From the NCBI GenBank assembly GCA_903892415.1, contig CAITIQ010000508.1, forward strand, positions 1-64,000: a stretch of DNA of 64,000 nucleotides. The letters run 5' to 3'. This document shows positions 58,851 to 64,000 of this stretch, one piece after another (position 1 is the stretch's first letter; the number at the start of each line of letters is the position of its first letter). Source of the stretch: an uncultured delta proteobacterium (lineage in GTDB: Bacteria; Myxococcota_A; Polyangia; Polyangiales; Polyangiaceae). A program made the position numbers and the translations under genes. A model generated the notes under the pieces. It saw only the letters and a program-made list of their open reading frames with translations, had not been told where the DNA came from and did not search any database.

Positions 58851-59793
58851 TCAAGCCGCTAACGTGGCGACGAATTCGGCCCGCAGTTGGCGAAGGTCCG
58901 CTTGGGCTTGCAGCCCAACCTCGGGCAGCCACGCAGCGGTCCGCTCGAAGGCGGGCAGCTCGGCTGTGGCCTCGCGTCGCACGAGCTCCATCGCGTCGCG
59001 CTCCTCCGGCGTGAGCACGGTGGCGAGCCAAGCATCGACGTCCCACGCGAGTTCGGCGTGGCTCGCCTCGTCGAGGGCGATTTGGGCGAGCTCTGCGGCC
59101 AGCTGAGGAGCGGCCACGCTGCGAGCCTGCCAAGCAACCTGCAGCGCCGCAAAGGACTCGAGCACACAGCCCTCACGTGCATTCAAGCGCGCAAGCTCGA
59201 GCAACGTAAGCGGCGCGCGCTGGGCTTCCTCTCGCGCGGGGAGTTCGGGCTCCGCGCAGAGCCGCAGCGCGACGGCCGTGTGGCGGCGCTCGTCCTCGGC
59301 GGCGATCATCGCCCGGCGTACGAGCGTCTCCGGCGCGCCGTGATGCCGCAGCGTTGAAGCCAGCTCCTCGAAGGCGACCACCGCCGACTGCTCGAGTATC
59401 GCCATCGCTCGCCATCGCTCGCCAGTAGTCGCGCGCGTTTTCGTAGGGCCGCGCGGGCAGCGCCTGGCCCGAAGGCCGCCGACCCGCAGCGCAATCCGCA
59501 GTGACATTGCAAGTAACGGTCTCGAGGCTCGGATCCGAACACGACATGCTGATCTCGCCCTCGAAGAAGCCAGCGTCTCGGTACTTCTTGTAGGCGACGG
59601 ATTGCTCGCAGATTGCGTTGCACTCAGCCACGATGCCGCCACCCACGCCGTCATCTCCGCCTGCACCCGAGCCCTCCACCACATAGTCCGAGGGCACCAA
59701 GTCTTCCGGCGGCATCGGACAGCCACAGCCCGAGGACGGAAGTACGGCCCCAGCGAGCATGGCCCGCACGAGATAAGTCACAGCAGGACGCAT
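58851..59793 (-). pseudogene. Ferritin-like lipoprotein gene, frameshifted by a 10-bp tandem duplication
   Basis: From ATG 59793 the minus strand reads a lipoprotein signal (VRAMLAGAVLPSSGCGCPMP, lipobox SSGC) and a Cys-bearing N-terminal part to RDYWRAMA. At 59401-59420 the 10-bp unit GCCATCGCTC is present twice. Removing one copy joins RDYWRAMA directly to ILEQSAVVAFEELASTLR in the next frame, which continues as a ferritin-like four-helix domain (AEDERRHTAVALRL, LARLNAREGCVLESFAA, IALDEASHAELAWDVDAWLA) to 58851, giving about 310 residues. It is related to the intact gene at 43957-45129. As written, the product stops before the diiron domain is made. Confidence 0.75.
59401..59420. repeat. 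10-bp tandem duplication
   Basis: The unit GCCATCGCTC occurs twice in direct tandem and shifts the ferritin-like gene out of frame. One unit restores the frame exactly. Confidence 0.85.
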
Positions 59794-59981
59794 CGGTCAC
59801 CTCAAGGAAAGAAGGAAGATGCTCGAGCGTAGCGGCATTGGACGGACGCACAAGCCTGCAAAGGAGCGTGGCTTCGACGCCACGCCGGGGCACGCGCGCG
59901 TCGCTACGTGGCTGGTGCGCAAGGTGATTGCGCCAGGTTTTCGCGCCGCCTCGATGGTGCGCGGCTTGCTGCCGTGGCTGC

Positions 59982-60933
59982 ATGACTCTACCCATCGCTC
60001 GCTTGTACTGCGGGCTCACGCTCCTCCACCTCTTTGCGTTCGGCTGTGGCGGAGGTGCGGACGGCGACGGTGGCAGCGGCGGAAGCGGTGCAGGCTCGGC
60101 GAGCGGGGGCGCGCCTGTCGAGCTCGAGACGAGCGACGTCAGCTACGATTCGAGCGCACCCGAGGACCCGCTGCGTACGCTCGACGTCTACTCGCTGCCT
60201 TCATCCGCCGCCGCTGTGCCGGTCGTAATCTGGGTGCACGGCGGTGGGTGGTTCACCGGCGACAAGGCCAACAACATGGCGCGCAAGGTCGAACTCTTCA
60301 ACGGCGAGGGCTATCTGCTCGTGAGCCTCAACTACCGGCTCTCCCCCGAGCCGAAGGCCTCTCCCGCCCCGGATCGAGTTCGCTTTCCAACGCACCCGGA
60401 AGACGTCGCACGAGCCGTCGCCTGGGTGCATGAGAACGCCGCGGCTTATGGCGGCGACCCCGAGCGAATCGCGCTGCTCGGCCACTCGGCGGGCGCACAT
60501 CTTTGTCGCCTTGGTGGGCACGGCTCCCGACTATCTGGCGCCGTACGATCTCGCACCCAGTGATCTTCGTTGTGTGGGCTCGTTCGATACCGAGGGCTAC
60601 GACATACCTTCGGCGATCGATACAGGGTCGGCGTAACAGAACGCGATCCTGATCAACGCCTTCGGTGACGACCCCGCGGTTTGGACTGAGGCCTCACCGC
60701 TGACCCACGTCGCCGCAGGTGTGCCTGACTTCTTGCTCGTTGCGCGCGGAGCCGCTCCGCGCCGCGCCGCCGTGGAGGCGTTTCGCTCAGCGCTTGCCGA
60801 CGTAAGCGTGCCCGCAGAGGTCATCGATGGGAGCGCTCTCGACCACGAAGGCGTCAACGACGCGATCGGCGAGCCCGATGATCAGATCATGACGCCGGCG
60901 ATTCGTTCGTTCCTCGGGGGCTGCTTCGAGTAA
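59982..60933 (+). pseudogene. Alpha/beta-hydrolase (esterase) lipoprotein gene with two inactivating mutations
   Basis: From ATG 59982 there is a lipoprotein signal (LYCGLTLLHLFAFGCGGG), a Gly/Ser linker and an HSL/carboxylesterase-type alpha/beta hydrolase: the oxyanion motif WVHGGGWFTGDK and the nucleophile elbow LLGHSAGAHL. Directly after this an extra T (in TTT at 60502-60504) shifts the frame. The original continues as VALVGTAPDYLAPYDLAPSD in the next frame. A second lesion, TAA at 60634-60636 (probably from CAA), follows, yet the frame after it still encodes homologous sequence to SFLGGCFE at 60933. Two independent lesions make a true pseudogene likely. Confidence 0.75.
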
Positions 60934-60938
60934 TCCGC

Positions 60939-62396
60939 TCAGTCGAGCGGTTTGCCTTCGAAGAAGCGCTGCATCAGCCCGGGCACCATACGTCGTCCGA
61001 GGGCGCGCTTCGGCGCGCAGCCTGCGGCCGCCTCGGGCCCGTCAAAGGCGCCTTGCGGCGTCGAGACGAAGCCGTGCGAGACGCCGTCGATCTGCGCGAT
61101 GCCAACGTCGAGCAGCGCGTGATCTGCCGTCCGAAGCACGCGGATTGTCGGTTCGCTATCATCGGCGTAGGCGACAAAGGCGCGGTCCTCGGTGAACGCA
61201 TAGTGCTCGCCGGTCTTGAGGTACGGCGGGTGCCCACGCAGATCGTACCGGACCCCGGTGGGCAGCAGGGTCAGCGCGTCGAGCTCGATGAGCTGCGTAT
61301 CGGCCAAGTACTCAGCGAAGTGGCCGCGCCAGCGCACGCGCAAGCGCTCCTCGTTGTCCAAAAGGACGGAAGTCCAACGCCGCGTGTCCCAGACCTTCCC
61401 GCCCAGGATTACGGCCGCTCCGTCTTCGCTCCATTCCGCTAGCGACCCGTAGCCCTCGAAGCGCGCTACGCGCTTGCCCGTCGTGGTGTCGAACACGAGC
61501 GCGTGGCGACTGACTTGAACGACGATGAGGCTACCGGACGGTGAGATCCCGATCCCCGCAGTGTTGGTATCGCCGACCGCCTCGTCGCCGAGTTCGAAGG
61601 TGCGCAGGATCTGACTCGTGTTGCCGTCACGCAAGCTCGGGCGTCCGTCGGAGATCGTCACAAGCCGCGAGCCGTCGGTTGAAGCGATGGGCAGGCTCGC
61701 GATGCGTTCGCGGATCTCCAGCGTACGCGCGTCGCGCCGCAGCATCTCTCCGCCGATCACATCCTGCAGCAGGCTGCGACCGTCTTGCGAAAAGAGGAAG
61801 GCGGTGCGCTCGGTGTTGCCAGGGATGCGGTTCTCCTCCGCGCGCTCGGAGCGAACCAGCGTCCCCTGCGGGAGGTCGACCAACACGACCTCGTTGGTAC
61901 CGCCGGCGATCGCCGCGCGCTGCCCATCCGGCGCGAAGGCGATCGACTGCGGATAGGCGACGCTCGGTCCGAGCACGGTGCTGCTGCCTTCCACGAGATC
62001 CCAGCGCACGATCGACGCTCGGACCTGATGGTGAATGCCCGCCGACAGCGCGAGCCGCCCGTCCGGCGAAAGCCCGACCAAGAGCCCGTGCTGCGACCAT
62101 TCGAACGCGGGGGCGTGCGTTGGGAAGACGAACTGACGTTCACCAAGCTGCAGGTCCCAAGCGTGGACCTCAGCCACGGTTTCTTGCAGCGGCAGGTCGG
62201 ACTTGGCGCTCGTGGCGGTTAGCAGCATGCGATCCCCGCGCGCCCATCGATGCCAAGCCAACTCCTGGACCTCCGCCTTGCAGGCGAACGCGTAGAAGCG
62301 CGTTGGTGGCGGCGCTAAGGTCGTTGGCGCAGGCGCAACCAGCGTTTCACTGCCACCGCAGGCGGTAAGTACGAGCGCTAGGAACCACCGCCTCAT
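60939..62396 (-). CDS. WD40-like beta-propeller lipoprotein
   Basis: The 485-residue protein has the signal MRRWFLALVLTACGG (lipobox LTAC) and then repeats of the WD40/quinoprotein type: VHAWDLQLGERQFVFPTHAP, GLSPDGRLALSAGIHHQVRA, SIAFAPDGQRAAIAGGTNEV, AFLFSQDGRSLLQDVIGG, GISPSGSLIVVQVSRHALVF and SLAEWSEDGAAVILGGKVWD. Each unit carries a Ser/Asp-Pro-Asp-Gly-type turn. A Cys near the C-terminus (AAAGCAPKRALG) and one near the start (YAFACKAEVQ) could pair. It is probably a surface binding platform. Confidence 0.7.
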   Translation of the reverse strand: MRRWFLALVLTACGGSETLVAPAPTTLAPPPTRFYAFACKAEVQELAWHRWARGDRMLLTATSAKSDLPLQETVAEVHAWDLQLGERQFVFPTHAPAFEWSQHGLLVGLSPDGRLALSAGIHHQVRASIVRWDLVEGSSTVLGPSVAYPQSIAFAPDGQRAAIAGGTNEVVLVDLPQGTLVRSERAEENRIPGNTERTAFLFSQDGRSLLQDVIGGEMLRRDARTLEIRERIASLPIASTDGSRLVTISDGRPSLRDGNTSQILRTFELGDEAVGDTNTAGIGISPSGSLIVVQVSRHALVFDTTTGKRVARFEGYGSLAEWSEDGAAVILGGKVWDTRRWTSVLLDNEERLRVRWRGHFAEYLADTQLIELDALTLLPTGVRYDLRGHPPYLKTGEHYAFTEDRAFVAYADDSEPTIRVLRTADHALLDVGIAQIDGVSHGFVSTPQGAFDGPEAAAGCAPKRALGRRMVPGLMQRFFEGKPLD

Positions 62397-62441
62397 CGCC
62401 TCTGCTGATACACGATGTGCGGCGCGTCTGCCGCGCGAAGC

Positions 62442-63767
62442 TCAGCCTGGATCCGTGACTCGGCCAACGAAGAGCGCGACCCCCGTCTGCTTGTCGCGCA
62501 ACACGAACAGGAACGGATGATCGAAGGCCAGCTCGCGACCCGGCATGGATGCGCTCTCATTCTTCATCACCACCGCTGTCGCAGCGGCCGCCTCGGTCCC
62601 CTTCTCGTCGACGCGGATGAAGCCCTTGTGAAACACCTTGCTGATCGCGAGGCTCGGCGAGGAGATGCCGGTAAAGTCGGCTTTCATTCCGTCAAAGGCG
62701 TCCACCATGCCGAGCGCCTCCAGGTTCTTGGACAGCTCGAGCACCTTGGCTGGTTCGATCTTGAACTTGGGCAAGTGAAGGTCGACATGGTCCGGCTTGA
62801 GCGAGCCGACCACGGTGTCGAACCACTTCGCCCCGAGCTTGGATTCGAGGTCTGCGAGCCCGTCGACGTCCTTAGGCATCACCAGCGTCATCGCGAACCG
62901 ATCACCTTTGTAGGGCAGCTCGACGGCGATCGCATCGTCGACGACTGCGGTCTTCAGGTGCATCGAGCCGGTCATCGTCGGCACGTCCTTCTTGTCTTTC
63001 GCATTGAGCTGGAAGCTGCGCGGTTGCGTCGCCTCCTTGTCGAAGGGCATCGCCCAATCGCCCAAGAAGTAGATGGCGTTGACCAAGGAGAGTCGGGTCG
63101 TCTCGTCGATGCCGCCGGACGGGACGAGGTCCTTGATCAAGTCCTCGGTCTCGCCTGCGACCCATTGGTTGATGTTGAGCCGCGCGTCTTCAAACTGGTT
63201 GATGTAGTCGACCCGCTCGAGCGGCGCGCCATACACTGCGCGCGTGCGGCCCATGAACGCGTCCTCGAACTTCCAGGTCTGCTCGCCGAAGAGGCGGTTG
63301 GCGACGGCCAATCGGACCGGCCCGCTCGACGAAAGATCGAGCAACAGCCTGCCGCCCGCGTCCATCGCCGCGTTCGGCTCGCCTTCGAGGTGGAGCGCCT
63401 GCTGCATTTGACTCGCGGTGTTTCCGCGAGCGCCGCCGTACGTCATGGTCAGCGCCGCCGAGATGCTGGCCGGTGAGATCACCAAGTTGCCCGGCGCATC
63501 GCGGACCTGCGCGTAGAGATCGAACCCGAAGGCATTGCTCGCGTTCGCCGCCGCGCGCAGCTCCTCCGCCGTTCCCGGCGAGATCGTCGGCTTCGGCTTC
63601 GCAGCCCGATCCCGAACCTTCGGCGCCTCCTCTTGCACCTTCGGCGCAACGTCAGCCGACGACTCCACCGTCGCCAAAGGCTCGCTCGACGTTTCGCCTT
63701 CCGTGGGCGAGTCACAAGCGAACATAAACAGAACCGCGAGAGCAATCCGTGAGGGTTTGAGCTTCAT
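62442..63767 (-). CDS. Serpin (serine/cysteine protease inhibitor) lipoprotein
   Basis: ATG 63767 has GAGAGGCG upstream and gives 441 residues; a longer frame is not homologous. The signal MKLKPSRIALAVLFMFACD (lipobox MFAC) and a charged linker to about residue 65 precede a full serpin domain. It includes NLVISPASISAALTMTYGGA, LVNAIYFLGDWAMPFDKEAT and the signature LAFDHPFLFVLRD. The reactive loop (about 390-410) begins GTEAAAATAVV, and its small-residue hinge fits an inhibitory serpin. P1 cannot be fixed exactly (near MKNES). It would guard the cell surface against proteases; bacterial serpins are not common. Confidence 0.88.
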   Translation of the reverse strand: MKLKPSRIALAVLFMFACDSPTEGETSSEPLATVESSADVAPKVQEEAPKVRDRAAKPKPTISPGTAEELRAAANASNAFGFDLYAQVRDAPGNLVISPASISAALTMTYGGARGNTASQMQQALHLEGEPNAAMDAGGRLLLDLSSSGPVRLAVANRLFGEQTWKFEDAFMGRTRAVYGAPLERVDYINQFEDARLNINQWVAGETEDLIKDLVPSGGIDETTRLSLVNAIYFLGDWAMPFDKEATQPRSFQLNAKDKKDVPTMTGSMHLKTAVVDDAIAVELPYKGDRFAMTLVMPKDVDGLADLESKLGAKWFDTVVGSLKPDHVDLHLPKFKIEPAKVLELSKNLEALGMVDAFDGMKADFTGISSPSLAISKVFHKGFIRVDEKGTEAAAATAVVMKNESASMPGRELAFDHPFLFVLRDKQTGVALFVGRVTDPG

Positions 63768-63898
63768 GTACGCCTCTCGACGGGTCAGCGCGCGAAAGGT
63801 TCTGACAGAAGTTGATCGTTCGGTTCCGAAGTGAGGCCGCGCACGGCGTCGCCGGTCTTCCGTCGACCCTGCGCGTCCAATCGAGTAAGCACCGCCCA

Positions 63899-64000
63899 AT
63901 GAACGCGACACACCTGACCGCAGCAGTCTTCTTCTCGCTCGCTTGCTCTCAGCCCCAGCCGGTTCCGACCACTAGCACCACGCTGACCAGCGCAACCACT
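63899..64000 (+). CDS. Lipoprotein N-terminus, cut by the window end
   Basis: ATG 63899 opens a lipoprotein signal (MNATHLTAAVFFSLACSQ, lipobox SLAC) followed by a Pro/Thr/Ser-rich linker. Only 34 codons lie within the window, so the domain is not visible. It is divergent from the serpin gene. Confidence 0.55.
   Translation, partial: MNATHLTAAVFFSLACSQPQPVPTTSTTLTSATT

Noticed and set aside
1-64000. CRISPR arrays, insertion sequences, prophage or integrase genes
   Set aside because: No regularly spaced direct repeats, transposase motifs, integrases or phage structural genes were found.

Overview
This 64 kb window comes from a GC-rich chromosome of a myxobacterium or close relative (Myxococcota; inference). 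The evidence is about 27 lipoprotein-type genes whose lipobox cysteine is followed by Ser/Ala/Gly-rich linkers, MopE-like metal-binding motifs, a C-terminal 'myxo' disulfide repeat, a DUF1554/endostatin-like domain, AgmX/PglI-like C-termini and a large kinase-ATPase-TPR protein. There is no rRNA, tRNA, IS element, prophage or CRISPR array, and every stretch over 300 bases holds a gene or a gene remnant.

Layout. 1-5 kb: a lactonase-like beta-propeller gene with a missing 5' end, a frameshifted small membrane gene, a membrane transglutaminase-like protein and a gene remnant. 3-6.3 kb (minus): CoA-transferase, PH-like membrane protein and a lipoprotein. 6.4-10.1 kb (plus): an MNIO (DUF692) enzyme, a TIGR04222-type membrane protein whose Gly/Cys tail has a cysteine every sixth residue, and an unknown third protein. 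10-17.5 kb: lipoproteins, including a tandem paralogue pair. 17.5-22.2 kb (minus): GMC oxidoreductase, membrane-DUF362 protein and a small membrane protein. 22.3-26.2 kb: a PknK/AfsK-like kinase-ATPase with an amber codon exactly at the ATP-binding lysine. 26.2-28.5 kb (minus): an exported PqqD-like protein and a prolyl-hydroxylase/ATP-grasp fusion. 28.5-35.7 kb: an esterase, lipoproteins, a PhyH dioxygenase, a SnoaL-like protein and two tandem disulfide-repeat lipoproteins. 35.7-38.7 kb: a sigma-54-type regulator and two LuxR-type regulators, two of these genes sharing a 20-bp upstream element. 38.8-46.5 kb: a second ATP-grasp, lipoproteins (one behind a long hairpin that covers its ribosome binding site), an ECF sigma/NrsF pair, and ferritin-like and vWA lipoproteins. 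46.5-53.4 kb: pilin-like lipoprotein, cupin, AraC/SDR/DoxX, Cys-rich lipoproteins and a leucine-rich protein. 53.4-58.8 kb: WS/DGAT, patatin and desaturase (storage-lipid metabolism) with small exported proteins. 58.8-64 kb: two broken lipoprotein genes, a WD40-like lipoprotein, a lipoprotein serpin and a lipoprotein cut by the window end.

The best candidates for an undescribed system are the MNIO/TIGR04222/unknown operon (6440-10103) and the PqqD-like/hydroxylase-ATP-grasp pair (26192-28491). Both look like peptide or protein modification systems. Several genes are interrupted (G9 tract at 8369, amber at 22397, 10-bp duplication at 59401, T insertion plus nonsense at 60502/60634, frameshift near 1095). 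Either this genome carries many decaying or switchable genes, or the assembly contains errors; raw reads would decide.
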